DNA of 64,000 bases. It comes from Rhizobiaceae bacterium. GTDB lineage: Bacteria > Pseudomonadota > Alphaproteobacteria > Rhizobiales > Rhizobiaceae. The stretch spans positions 34,574 through 98,573 of the forward strand of contig JAHBYU010000017.1 of the NCBI GenBank assembly GCA_019635775.1. Reading direction: 5' to 3'. Both the position numbers and the translations under genes were made by a program. The notes beneath the pieces are model-generated. The model was not told where the DNA came from. It did no database searches and saw nothing but the letters and a program-made list of their open reading frames with translations. Below are positions 26,020-35,064 of this stretch, piece by piece; the first letter of the stretch is position 1; each line of letters starts with the position of its first letter.

Positions 26020-28668
26020 ATGACGGAACAAAACGCGGCAAGAAGTACTCCAGCTTTGACGGCCTTGTTGGCCTCGCCCCTGGCGCGGACTCGGCTTGCC
26101 GTCGGCGCGACGATGATCGTCGAACGCGGCTGGCCCGTCGTCCTTCCCCTTCTGGTCGTCCTCGGTCTTTTTCTGAGCCTTTCCTGGCTTGGCCTGTTTC
26201 GCGTCGTCCCCGATGCGGCGCGGCTTGCCCTTGTCGCAGGCTTTGCGCTTGCCGCGATCGCGGCGCTCTATCCGCTTCGCTTTTACCGGCACCCGACCGC
26301 CACGGAAATCGACCGGCGCATCGAGCGCGCCAACCGCCTCGCCCACACGCCGGTTTTGGTCCAGACCGACAAGCTTTCCGGCGAAGGCCGCGGCGGGGCA
26401 TTTGCCGAAGCTCTGTGGCACGAGCACCAGCGCCGCATGGCCGCAAGCCTTGATGGCATAAGCGGCGACATGCCACATACGCGGGTACCGGAGCGAGACC
26501 CGTGGGGCCTGCGCGCAGCGGTTGCGCTGCTTCTGGTCACTGCCTTTGCCTTTTCCTTCGGGCCTTTGGGCGGCAGGATCGCCGACGGCTTCCGCTCGCA
26601 CAGCTGGCTGGAAGCGATCCCTCCGCGTATCGACGCCTGGGTCACCCCGCCGGCCTACACCGGCAAGCCACCCGTGTTCCTGACGACGCTGCCGGACGCA
26701 CAGTCGCGCGACACTGCAGCAGACTCGGCAGAGACTTTTTTCACGGTGCCCGAAAACAGCGAACTATCGCTGCGCGTGACCGGCGGATCGGGCGAAGAAA
26801 CGCTTTCCTTCCTGGATGCGGACGGCAACTCGCGGGAGATTGCTCCTGAAGGCGCCCAAGACCCGGCAGCAGAAGCCCAATCAACCCCTGCGGCGCCGCT
26901 ACTTGCCGGTACGACTGTGCGGCAGTTCTCCGGCAGTTTGACAGGACATGGCGTGCTGACGCTGAAATCCGGGACGCGGGATATTTCCAGCTGGACCTTC
27001 ATGGTCACGCCCGACAACCCCCCGGTCATCCGCTTCGCCGATGAGCCAAAGCGTGCGGTGAACGGCGCGCTGGAGCTTGCCTACGAAGTCGAGGACGATT
27101 ATGGGCCGACAGAGGCCTACGCCCAGTTTGAACTTGAGGCATCGCCTGCGCCGGACACGCGACCGCTATATCCGGTGCCCGAGATGAAGCTTTCGCTGCC
27201 TCGCCGCGACGCCAAGGGACCAGCCGCAAAGACGTCGCGTGATCTGACGGAGCATGTCTGGTCGGGATCAAGGGTGAAGCTGACGCTGAAGGTCAAGGAC
27301 GCCGCCGGTCAGGAAGCTTCAAGCGAGACCAAGACCTTGGTCATGCCAGAAAAGATCTTCACGAACCCGCTCGCAAGGGCCGTGGTCGAGCACCGCCAGA
27401 TCTTCTCGCTCGACGCCAACCGCAAGCAGGATGTGCTGAACCTCATAGACGCGATCACGCTGCGGCCCGAAGACACGTTCGACAACCCGTCCCACTATCT
27501 GGGAATCATGACCGGGCGCACCAAGCTCGTGATGGCACAGAGCGACGAGCAGTTGCGCGACGTGGCCGACTATATGTGGGCAATGGCTCTGTCGATCGAA
27601 GACGGAGATCTATCGGCGGCGGAACGGCGGCTGCGACAGGCCCAGGAAGCCTTGCAGCAAGCGCTGGAAAACAATGCCTCAGACGAGGAAATCGACCGCC
27701 TGATGGCCGAACTCCGTCAGGCCATGGACGAGTTCCTGCGCGAGTTCGCGGAGCGCGCGATGCAGAACCCGAACATGGCGCAGCAGATGCCGCAGAACAG
27801 CCAGGAGCTTCGGCAGAACGACCTGCAGCGCATGCTCGACCAGATCGAGAACCTTGCCAAATCCGGCAATCGCGACCAGGCGCGCGACCTGCTCTCGCAG
27901 CTTCAGAACATGATGAACAACCTGCAGGCCGGGCGCCAGCAGCAGAATGGCAACAGCCAGCAGAACTCGGAAATGCGCCAGCAGATGGACAAGCTGGGCG
28001 AGATCATGCGCCGCCAGCAGGAAATGATGAACGAGACATTCCGTCTCGACCAGATGCAGCGCGACCAGATGCAGCGCGGTCAGGACCGGTCACAGCAGCG
28101 CGGCGAGAACGGCCAGGGCCAGCAGCCGGGCGAAGGACAGCAGCCCGGCCAGGGCCAGCAGATGACGCCGCAGGAATTGGCTGACGCGCTGCGCCAACTG
28201 CAGGAAGGACAGGGACAGCTTCAGGGCGACCTGGAAGCCCTGATGAAGGGACTTGAAGGCATGGGCATGCAGCCCGGCGAAGGCCTCGGCGAAGCTGGTG
28301 AAGCGATGGGACAGGCAGAGGGATCGCTGGGGCGCGCCGAAGGCGGGCGGGCGGTCGGCGAACAGGGCCGCGCGCTGGAAGCCTTGCGGCGCGGCGCGCA
28401 GGACATGATGAACCAGATGATGCAGGCCCAGCAGGGCGAGGACGGACAGGGTCAGCAAGGCGGCCGCCAGCAAAACGCCGACCGGGACCCGCTTGGTCGG
28501 CCGCGCGCCACCACCGGCCCCGACTTCGGCGATACGGTACGGGTGCCGGATGAAATCGACGTACAGCGTGCCCGCCAGATCCTGGAGGCGATCCGCAAGC
28601 GGCTTGGCAACGCGTTGAGCCCAGAACTGGAGCGCAATTACCTCGAGCGCCTGCTGGAGATGCGTTAG
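26020..28668 (+). CDS. TIGR02302-family (DUF4175) membrane protein with Gln-rich C-terminus
   Basis: 882 residues from ATG at 26020; a GTG nine codons earlier is an alternative. Seen: two membrane helices near residues 40-85, a third near 165, then a large extracytoplasmic part with an Ig-like PPRIDAWVTPPAYTGKP module (about residue 200), as in DUF4175 proteins. From about 600 the chain is extremely rich in Gln, Met, Asn and Gly (QQPGEGQQPGQGQQ and similar) with amphipathic helices, ending in a conserved IDVQRARQILEAIRKR and RNYLERLLEMR. The family is widespread in Alphaproteobacteria and its function is unknown. It lies downstream of lysA and converges with the GST gene (2-bp gap). Confidence 0.88.
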   Translation: MTEQNAARSTPALTALLASPLARTRLAVGATMIVERGWPVVLPLLVVLGLFLSLSWLGLFRVVPDAARLALVAGFALAAIAALYPLRFYRHPTATEIDRRIERANRLAHTPVLVQTDKLSGEGRGGAFAEALWHEHQRRMAASLDGISGDMPHTRVPERDPWGLRAAVALLLVTAFAFSFGPLGGRIADGFRSHSWLEAIPPRIDAWVTPPAYTGKPPVFLTTLPDAQSRDTAADSAETFFTVPENSELSLRVTGGSGEETLSFLDADGNSREIAPEGAQDPAAEAQSTPAAPLLAGTTVRQFSGSLTGHGVLTLKSGTRDISSWTFMVTPDNPPVIRFADEPKRAVNGALELAYEVEDDYGPTEAYAQFELEASPAPDTRPLYPVPEMKLSLPRRDAKGPAAKTSRDLTEHVWSGSRVKLTLKVKDAAGQEASSETKTLVMPEKIFTNPLARAVVEHRQIFSLDANRKQDVLNLIDAITLRPEDTFDNPSHYLGIMTGRTKLVMAQSDEQLRDVADYMWAMALSIEDGDLSAAERRLRQAQEALQQALENNASDEEIDRLMAELRQAMDEFLREFAERAMQNPNMAQQMPQNSQELRQNDLQRMLDQIENLAKSGNRDQARDLLSQLQNMMNNLQAGRQQQNGNSQQNSEMRQQMDKLGEIMRRQQEMMNETFRLDQMQRDQMQRGQDRSQQRGENGQGQQPGEGQQPGQGQQMTPQELADALRQLQEGQGQLQGDLEALMKGLEGMGMQPGEGLGEAGEAMGQAEGSLGRAEGGRAVGEQGRALEALRRGAQDMMNQMMQAQQGEDGQGQQGGRQQNADRDPLGRPRATTGPDFGDTVRVPDEIDVQRARQILEAIRKRLGNALSPELERNYLERLLEMR

Positions 28669-28670
28669 GG

Positions 28671-29312
28671 TCAGCCGGAAGGCAGACCGGGATCGCTCGC
28701 GCGCAACGAATGCCAAGACGACATCGAGGCCCACCATGTCGCCAGCCGATCATGTCGGGCGAGTTCGGCAGCGCCCTCCCCTGCCATGACGAAATAGGCC
28801 ATCATCGCCCCCAGGTGGAGATCGGCAAGCGTCAGGCTGCTGCCGACCAGAAAAGCCTCGCCGGCCACCAGCCTGTCCAAGGCAGCCAGGACCGTGGCCG
28901 ACTTCTCCAGCCCCTCGGCGATCGTCTTTTCATCGGCGTGATGCCCCGTAGCCGGCGCGAAAACGCGCTGCGCAAAGACCTGCCGCACCATCGGCCAATA
29001 GCCGTAGGAATCTGCAACCGCGATGATCTGGTTCATGCGTGCACGATGTGCTGCCTCGGCCGGTTGCAGCGCCTTGCCCGGAAACGCTTCGTCGATGTAG
29101 CGCGTGATCGCGGTCGTTTCGTAGATGGCGAACCCGTCATGCACCAGCGTCGGTACGCGACCGAACGGATGCAGCTCACGGTAATAGTCAGGCACCGGCT
29201 CGTTGAAAGGATTGACTTCGACATGCGTCCAGTCGAGCCCCTTCTCCGTCAGCGTCATGGCGGCAATGCGCAGGTAAACGCTGAAGCGATAGCCATGCAG
29301 ATGCAGGGCCAT
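28671..29312 (-). CDS. glutathione S-transferase family protein
   Basis: 213 residues. The N-terminal thioredoxin-like domain has a Ser in the usual catalytic position (HGYRFSVYLRIAAM) and the cis-Pro GRVPTLVHDGFAIYETTAITRYID (glutathione-binding PxL and the E/T pair). The C-terminal all-helical domain contains the capping segment FLVGSSLTLADLHLGAMM. Substrate unknown. ATG at 29312 was chosen because sequence upstream belongs to hpt. Its start is 5 bp beyond the hpt stop, so the two are probably co-transcribed. Confidence 0.9.
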   Translation of the reverse strand: MALHLHGYRFSVYLRIAAMTLTEKGLDWTHVEVNPFNEPVPDYYRELHPFGRVPTLVHDGFAIYETTAITRYIDEAFPGKALQPAEAAHRARMNQIIAVADSYGYWPMVRQVFAQRVFAPATGHHADEKTIAEGLEKSATVLAALDRLVAGEAFLVGSSLTLADLHLGAMMAYFVMAGEGAAELARHDRLATWWASMSSWHSLRASDPGLPSG

Positions 29313-29317
29313 GTGGC

Positions 29318-29860
29318 TCAGGCGTCGCCCTTGACGATCCCGACGAAAGGCAACTCGCGAAAAGCGTGCGCCACATCCATGCCGTAACCGACCACGAAAT
29401 AGTCCGGGCAGTCGAAACCGACATAGTCTGCGTTGAGATCGGTCTGGCGACGCATGCGTTTGTCCAGAAGCACCGCGATGGAACAACTTTTGGCTCCGCG
29501 CGACAGCATCAGTTCACGCGTGAACTTCAGCGTTTTCCCGGATTCCAATATGTCGTCGATGAGCAGCACATCGCGCCCGGCGACCTCGTTGTCGATGTCA
29601 CGCAGAACCCTGACCTCGCCGCTGGTCGTGCCGGTGCCGTAGCTGGAGATGAAGATGAACTCCACCTCGGGCGACAGCCCAACGTCGTGCATGGCGCGGA
29701 TCAGGTCGGCCGCGAAGATGAAGGAACCCTTCAGCACCGAGATGACGAGCAGATCCTGATAGTCCTTGCCGGCGATATCCTTGGCGAGTTCGAGATTGCG
29801 CCGGGCAATCGCCGACGCGGAGAACAGAACCTCGATCTGCTTGCCCCTTACAACAGGCAT
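29318..29860 (-). CDS. hpt: hypoxanthine phosphoribosyltransferase
   Basis: 180 residues. Purine salvage: hypoxanthine (and guanine) plus PRPP to IMP/GMP. Seen: the PRPP-binding motif DVLLIDDILESGKTL (about residues 96-110), the flexible loop with ISSYGTGTTSGEVR, LKGSFIFAADLIRAM earlier, and DYVGFDCPDYFVVGYGMD near the C-terminus for base binding. ATG at 29860 has GGGGGAAGG closely upstream. It is followed by the GST gene. Confidence 0.96.
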   Translation of the reverse strand: MPVVRGKQIEVLFSASAIARRNLELAKDIAGKDYQDLLVISVLKGSFIFAADLIRAMHDVGLSPEVEFIFISSYGTGTTSGEVRVLRDIDNEVAGRDVLLIDDILESGKTLKFTRELMLSRGAKSCSIAVLLDKRMRRQTDLNADYVGFDCPDYFVVGYGMDVAHAFRELPFVGIVKGDA

Positions 29861-29869
29861 GCCTTCCCC

Positions 29870-30541
29870 CTACTCCGAGAAACTGACCGTGACGGTCTTC
29901 ACTCCGCTTTTAGGGGCATCGAGACGGCTGGAAAAGGCGAATGTTTCGCCCGGAGAGAGTGGACGGCCCGATGTCCCCAGCCGATAGCGGGTCACGACAC
30001 TGTCGTTTCCGATCACGGATATCTCGAGGGCTGGCAGGTGCTCGGTCGCCTTCCCGTCATTGGCGACCTCGCCGTCAACCAGAAGCAGTTGGCGCACACC
30101 CGAGGCGTCTATGCGGGAGGTCACTCCGGATATGCGCAGAGCACCCTGTGATGCCTGAGTGCCGACAGAAGCGAGCTCACGCACAAGCGCATGGCCGCCC
30201 GAAACCCAGAAAGATGCAATCACCAGCGCGATACCGGTCGTCCAGAAAAGCGGACCGCCCCGTACCGGGCCGGTTGGCTGGCCGGCATCCTGGCGCCGCA
30301 GCATCTCAAGCCCGGCAGCCGGCGCGGCGGACGATCCTATTGCCGCCGAAGCACCACCCGCAGGAGGTGACGAAGTGATCCGCTGGCTGCCTGCCGAGGC
30401 GGGCGGCACACTTATGTAGTCTGCATCGACGATATCGTCGGAAGGTTCGATCCTGGCTGCTTCCCTGCCGGTCGCAGAAGATTGAGCCGGGCCGGCCATG
30501 ATGTCGCCGGAAACGGCGCGAGGCTTCGTGTCGTCAGCCAT
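29870..30541 (-). CDS. membrane-anchored protein with a DUF3426-like C-terminal domain
   Basis: 223 residues. The first 95 or so are a Pro/Ala/Ser-rich, probably disordered cytoplasmic stretch; one transmembrane helix lies at about 100-118 (FWTTGIALVIASFWVSGG). The periplasmic rest has the pattern LLLVDGEVANDGKATEHLPALEIS seen in DUF3426 proteins. The N-terminal zinc ribbon (MJ0042 type) that usually accompanies DUF3426 is absent here, so assignment rests on the C-terminus. The function is unknown. It is 9 bp upstream of hpt, and divergent from ftsE. Confidence 0.7.
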   Translation of the reverse strand: MADDTKPRAVSGDIMAGPAQSSATGREAARIEPSDDIVDADYISVPPASAGSQRITSSPPAGGASAAIGSSAAPAAGLEMLRRQDAGQPTGPVRGGPLFWTTGIALVIASFWVSGGHALVRELASVGTQASQGALRISGVTSRIDASGVRQLLLVDGEVANDGKATEHLPALEISVIGNDSVVTRYRLGTSGRPLSPGETFAFSSRLDAPKSGVKTVTVSFSE

Positions 30542-30712
30542 CCGGCGGGCATCCTGTGGATGTTGTCCGTCCGGGTTAAGCCCAAATGGTTAATGTTTCA
30601 CAACTTCCGCCCGAATCAGGCGCGAAATTAACCCGCGATTAACCATCCCGACCCGATGGTCATCCGGCCGGACGGCGGGGCAGCCGAAGCCGCAAAGAAG
30701 GTATTCCAGCAC

Positions 30713-31372
30713 TTGATCCGCTTTGAAAATGTAGGGCTGCGATACGGGATGGGCGCGGAAATCCTGCGCGATCTTTCGTTCGAGATCCCTGCGCGATCCT
30801 TCCAGTTCCTGAGCGGCCCCTCGGGCGCGGGCAAGACCTCGCTCCTCAGGCTGCTGTTTCTCTCGCTGAAGCCGACGCGCGGGCTGATTTCGGTCTTCGG
30901 CAAGGATCGGTCGCGTATTACGCGGCGCGAGTTGCCGCATATCCGGCGGCGCATCGGAGTCGTCTTCCAGGATTTCCGCCTGCTCGACCATCTGACCACC
31001 TACGAGAACGTGGCGCTTCCGTTGCGCGTGCGCGGACGCGAGGAATCGAGCTACCGCAGCGACGTGGAGGAATTGCTGAAATGGGTCGGACTCGGCGAAC
31101 GCATGCATGTCCTGCCGCCGGTTCTCTCGGGCGGCGAAAAGCAACGTGCGGCGATCGCGCGCGCCCTGATCGAACAGCCGGAGATCCTGCTGGCTGACGA
31201 GCCGACCGGCAACGTCGACCCGCCGCTGGCGAGACGGCTGCTGCGGCTTTTCATCGAGATGAACCGGCTGGGTACGGCAGTCGTGATCGCGACACACGAT
31301 CTCGGCCTCATGGAGCAGGTCGACGCGCGGCGCATGATCCTGTCGGGCGGAAGGCTGGATATCTATGACTGA
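30713..31372 (+). CDS. ftsE: cell division ATP-binding protein FtsE
   Basis: 219 residues from TTG at 30713 (M/LIRFENVGLRYG). An ATG at 30656 would add 19 residues, but it lacks a ribosome site, while AAAGAAGG lies 11 bases before the TTG, and FtsE proteins begin at this point. Seen: Walker A GPSGAGKTS, Q-loop VFQDFRLLDHLT, signature LSGGEKQR, Walker B ILLADEPTGNVD and H-loop ATHD. FtsEX is an ABC-type complex at the division septum that controls peptidoglycan hydrolases through periplasmic partners. It overlaps ftsX by 8 bp. Confidence 0.95.
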   Translation: MIRFENVGLRYGMGAEILRDLSFEIPARSFQFLSGPSGAGKTSLLRLLFLSLKPTRGLISVFGKDRSRITRRELPHIRRRIGVVFQDFRLLDHLTTYENVALPLRVRGREESSYRSDVEELLKWVGLGERMHVLPPVLSGGEKQRAAIARALIEQPEILLADEPTGNVDPPLARRLLRLFIEMNRLGTAVVIATHDLGLMEQVDARRMILSGGRLDIYD

Positions 31373-32357
31373 CACGATTTCCGGCGACAGCTTCACCGAG
31401 GACGGCATCGCCGAAAGCGAGGCGACGCCCCGCGTGCGCCGCCGCATGTCGCCCATCGTGCCGGCGCAGAACGTCGTTGGCCGCGCACTCGTCTCGGTCA
31501 TAGCCATCATGACCTTCCTGTCCTGCCTGACGCTCGGAGCCGTCACGCTTGTGCGCGACACGGCAACGGTATGGGAAAGCCAGATTTCGCGCGAAGCGAC
31601 GATCCAGATCAAACCGCAAGACGGCATGGACATGGAAGCGGCGCTGGAAAGCGCCTCGCTGATCGCGCGTGGCTTCCCCGGCATCACGGGCGCGCGTATC
31701 GTCGACCGGGAGGCCACGTCGCGACTGCTGGAACCCTGGCTCGGAAGCGGGCTCAACATCGACGAACTGCCGGTGCCGCGCCTCATCGTCGTGACCATCA
31801 ACGAAGACTACCCGCCGAACTTCCAGCGCCTGCGCGAGGCGATCGTGGCGGAAGTGCCGCAGGCTTCGCTGGACGACCATCGGACCTGGGTCGACAGGCT
31901 CGTGACCATGGCGCGCACGACCGTGGCGATTGGGATGGCCGCACTGGTGCTGATGTTGGCCGCGACGATTCTATCGGTTGTGTTCGCAACGCGCGGCGCC
32001 ATGGCCGGAAACGGTCATATCATCGAGGTGCTGCACTTCGTCGGCGCCGAAGGGCGTTTCATAGCGCGGGAGTTCAGACGTCACTTTCTCGCCACGGGCA
32101 TGAAGGGCGCAGCAGCGGGCGGCGTTGCAGCCATCCTGGTCTTTCTCGTCGTATCCTTCTGGTCGGCGCGCAACCTTGCAACGCCGGAGGCCGATCAGGC
32201 CACGGCACTGTTCGGAAATTTCGCGATCGGCCTTAGTGGATATGGCGGGGTGGCCCTCATCGTGCTGCTGATCGGCGCGCTGACGGCGGCGACGTCGCAC
32301 GTCACGGTCGTGACCTACCTGACGGATATCGAGAACCGCCAGACGGATGCGGGATAA
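31365..32357 (+). CDS. ftsX: cell division protein FtsX
   Basis: 330 residues. A polar, cytoplasmic N-terminus ends in a cluster of prolines and arginines; TM1 is at about 47-67 (ALVSVIAIMTFLSCLTLGAVTL). A periplasmic domain follows (WESQISREATIQIKP to about 175), then three more helices near 185-207, 245-265 and 290-312, the FtsX/MacB permease pattern. It pairs with FtsE; the overlapping start (ATGACTGACACG region) implies translational coupling. The next gene (YdcF) begins 40 bp later. Confidence 0.95.
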   Translation: MTDTISGDSFTEDGIAESEATPRVRRRMSPIVPAQNVVGRALVSVIAIMTFLSCLTLGAVTLVRDTATVWESQISREATIQIKPQDGMDMEAALESASLIARGFPGITGARIVDREATSRLLEPWLGSGLNIDELPVPRLIVVTINEDYPPNFQRLREAIVAEVPQASLDDHRTWVDRLVTMARTTVAIGMAALVLMLAATILSVVFATRGAMAGNGHIIEVLHFVGAEGRFIAREFRRHFLATGMKGAAAGGVAAILVFLVVSFWSARNLATPEADQATALFGNFAIGLSGYGGVALIVLLIGALTAATSHVTVVTYLTDIENRQTDAG

Positions 32358-32397
32358 TGACGCGCCTTCTACCATTCGCCTCAATTGACGGCTAATC

Positions 32398-33126
32398 ATG
32401 CTCGCGATGAAGGGACATCAAATCGAAGACGCGTCTGGCACGGGGCCCGGACGCGAGGTCGAGGCTGTCGCGCGTCCGCGCCGGCTGCCTATTCCCTTTC
32501 GCATGGTCGGGACGCTAGCCGCCTGCTGCCTGATCATTTTCCTGGTAGGTTTCGCGCTCTTCGCCACGCATGTCGGACGCCTGTCGACACCCACCAACCC
32601 TGCCCAAGCAGACGCCATCATCGTCTTGACCGGCGGCCAGGCAAGGCTCGATGCTGCCGTGGACCTGCTTAAATCGGGCAAGGGCCAACGCCTGCTGATC
32701 AGCGGTGTGCACCCCTCGACGACGAGAAAGACCCTCCAGGCCGCCACTGGCGGCGACGAGCAATTGTTTTCCTGTTGCGTCGATATCGACCGCGATGCGC
32801 TGAACACAATCGGCAACGCAGCGGAAAGCGCGAAATGGGTGCGCAGCCACGCCTATGAGAAGGTGATCCTCGTCACGAACAACTACCACATGCCGCGCAG
32901 CCTGCTCGAGATGCAGCGGCTTCTCGACAAGGCCCAACTGGAGCCCTATCCCGTCGTCAACAGCAACATCGACAAGGGCGGATGGATCGCGCAGCCAAGC
33001 GTGGTTCGCGTACTTCTGACCGAATATGGCAAATATCTCGTGGCGCTAGCGCGCAGCGCGCTGCCGATTGCATCTTCCGACGATGACGCGATTTCGATGA
33101 ACGCGTCGGCTGCCGCCAAGGACTGA
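32398..33126 (+). CDS. YdcF/SanA/ElyC-family protein (DUF218)
   Basis: 242 residues: one N-terminal membrane helix (about residues 38-60), then a DUF218 domain with AIIVLTGGQARLDAAVDLL (about 76-94), RLLISGVHPSTTR, NTIGNAAESAKWVR and ILVTNNYHMPRSLLEMQRLL. Relatives ElyC and SanA act in envelope integrity and vancomycin sensitivity in E. coli; the biochemical activity is not settled. It lies within the ftsEX-plsC run typical of rhizobia. Start ATG at 32398; ATG at 32407 is an alternative. Confidence 0.9.
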   Translation: MLAMKGHQIEDASGTGPGREVEAVARPRRLPIPFRMVGTLAACCLIIFLVGFALFATHVGRLSTPTNPAQADAIIVLTGGQARLDAAVDLLKSGKGQRLLISGVHPSTTRKTLQAATGGDEQLFSCCVDIDRDALNTIGNAAESAKWVRSHAYEKVILVTNNYHMPRSLLEMQRLLDKAQLEPYPVVNSNIDKGGWIAQPSVVRVLLTEYGKYLVALARSALPIASSDDDAISMNASAAAKD

Positions 33127-33198
33127 AGACGCGTCGGACTTTCCTTACTGCCACCTACTGGTGTAACGAACGCGGGCGTTTTCATCGGACTGTCGCGC

Positions 33199-33993
33199 AT
33201 GCTCCATATCCGCTCGCTGGCGTTCAACTTCGCCTTCTACGTCAGCCTGATTGTCCAGATGATCTTCTGGAGCCCGTTCTATTTCCTGTCGCCTCGCGCT
33301 CAGGCGTGGTTCGTGCCGCGCTTCTGGTCGAAAAGCAGCATGTGGCTGTACGACAAGATTGCCGCGACGAAGAGCGAAATCACCGGAATGGAGAACCTGC
33401 CGGAAGGCTCGTTCATACTTGCCCCCAAGCACCAGTCGTTCTGGGACACGATCGCCTTCTATCCATATCTCAATGACCCGATCTACATTCTGAAGCGGGA
33501 ACTGACATGGATCCCCTTCTTCGGCTGGTACATCATGAAGATGCGCATGATTCCGGTCGACCGCGGCAGCCGGGCGAAGGCGCTCAAGGCGGTGATCGCG
33601 GCGACCAAGGAAGAGCTTGCGCGCAATCCGCGCCAGCTCATCATCTATCCAGAGGGTACACGCAGGCCACCGGGCGCCGAACCGGCCTACAAATACGGCA
33701 TTGTCGAGCTCTATGCGCAGCTTGGCCTGCCCGTGGTGCCGGTCGCCCATGTCGCCGGCCTCTACTGGCCACGCCGGAAGTTCCTTCGTTTTCCCGGCAC
33801 GATAAAGGCGCGCTTCCTGCCGCCGATCCCACCTGGCCTGCCCAAGGACGAGTTCATGCAGCGGCTGATTTCCGAAACCGAGGCTGCCTGCGACCAGTTT
33901 CTGGTCGAAGCGGCACGGGCACCAAACGCGCCGCCGCTGCCACCAACGGCCGTCAAGCGCCTGGAGGAACTCGGAGCGCTGCCAAAGCGCTGA
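33199..33993 (+). CDS. plsC: 1-acyl-sn-glycerol-3-phosphate acyltransferase (PlsC-like)
   Basis: 264 residues. It acylates lysophosphatidate to phosphatidate in phospholipid synthesis. Seen: an N-terminal membrane segment, the catalytic HX4D as HQSFWD (residues 77-82), LKRELTWIPFFGWYIMKM, and the glycerol-phosphate-binding IIYPEGTRRPPGA (about 150-162). The C-terminal region is as in PlsC. Rhizobia often have several paralogues (including ornithine-lipid OlsA), so specificity is inferred. It is 3 bp from the convergent aldo/keto reductase stop. Confidence 0.93.
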   Translation: MLHIRSLAFNFAFYVSLIVQMIFWSPFYFLSPRAQAWFVPRFWSKSSMWLYDKIAATKSEITGMENLPEGSFILAPKHQSFWDTIAFYPYLNDPIYILKRELTWIPFFGWYIMKMRMIPVDRGSRAKALKAVIAATKEELARNPRQLIIYPEGTRRPPGAEPAYKYGIVELYAQLGLPVVPVAHVAGLYWPRRKFLRFPGTIKARFLPPIPPGLPKDEFMQRLISETEAACDQFLVEAARAPNAPPLPPTAVKRLEELGALPKR

Positions 33994-33996
33994 CTA

Positions 33997-34947
33997 TCAG
34001 GGGGCGCTGGCCGTATCGAGCTCTTGGAGATCGACAGGCGTCAACTGAAGCCGGGCCGCCCGAACGAGGCTGTCGGTCTGCTCGATCGAGGTGGCGCTGG
34101 CAATCGGGGCGGTAACGCCTGGCCGAGCAATGATCCATGCCAGCGCAACTTCCGCCGGCTTCGCGTCATGCCTGGCCGAAACGCTGTCCAGCGCAGCGAG
34201 AATGCGTGTGCCACGCGCATTGAGATAGTCGCGGATACCCTCGCCGCGCGGGCTTTTGCCGAGATCGGCCTCGCTGCGGTATTTGCCGGACAGGAACCCC
34301 TTGGCGAGCGCAAAATAGGTGATCACGCCAATGTCCTCGCGCATGCACAGGTCACGCAAAGGCCCGTCGAATGAAGACCGGTCGTAGAGATTGTATTCCG
34401 GCTGCAGGACGTCGTAGCGCGGCAGCTTGCGCTGGCTGGCGACCCTGAGCGCAGCCTCGAGTTGGCCTGCATCGAGATTGGAGCAGCCGCACCAGCGAAT
34501 CTTGCCCTGTTCGATGAGGCGCTGGTATGCGCCGAGCGTCTCACCGTACGGAACGCTATCGTCCGGCCAATGGGAGAGATAGAGATCAATCGCGTCGGTC
34601 TGAAGGCGCTGAAGCGATGCCTCAACCGCCCGCGCTATATAGGCAGCGGAGAGGTCTTTCCTGCCCTGGCCCATGTCGGAACCGACCTTGGTGATGACGA
34701 TCACCTTGTCGCGGTTGCCGCGGCTCTTCATCCACTTGCCGATAATGGTCTCCGATTCGCCGCCCTTGTTGCCGGGAACCCAGCGTGAATAGGCGTCGGC
34801 AGTGTCGATGGCATTCAGCCCCGCATCCACGAAACGGTCGAGAATTTGGAAAGACGTTTTCTCATCGGCGGTCCAGCCGAACACATTGCCGCCCAGAACG
34901 AGTGGAGCGATTTCGAGGTCGGTTCTTCCCAGGCGACGTTTCTGCAA
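33997..34947 (-). CDS. aldo/keto reductase
   Basis: 316 residues from TTG at 34947, which has GGAGAAG five bases upstream; an earlier TTG at 34962 is possible. TIM-barrel NADPH-dependent reductase. Seen: RRLGRTDLEIAPLVLGGNVFGW start, DTADAYSRW (catalytic Asp and Tyr), VIVITKVG (Lys), DLYLSHWPDD (His), AYQRLIEQGKIRWCGCSN, and VTAPIASATSIEQ near the end for cofactor binding. Substrate unknown. It resembles YajO/Tas-type family members. Confidence 0.9.
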   Translation of the reverse strand: MQKRRLGRTDLEIAPLVLGGNVFGWTADEKTSFQILDRFVDAGLNAIDTADAYSRWVPGNKGGESETIIGKWMKSRGNRDKVIVITKVGSDMGQGRKDLSAAYIARAVEASLQRLQTDAIDLYLSHWPDDSVPYGETLGAYQRLIEQGKIRWCGCSNLDAGQLEAALRVASQRKLPRYDVLQPEYNLYDRSSFDGPLRDLCMREDIGVITYFALAKGFLSGKYRSEADLGKSPRGEGIRDYLNARGTRILAALDSVSARHDAKPAEVALAWIIARPGVTAPIASATSIEQTDSLVRAARLQLTPVDLQELDTASAP

Positions 34948-35064
34948 GGCGCTTCTCCGCAATCAGCAATTTTCCGTCATGGCCACCATCTCGACGGCGA
35001 CCGGCGGCACAGTAGAGCCGTGATCACTGAAGTTCAAATGACGCAGCCGAGACGCAACGGAAGG

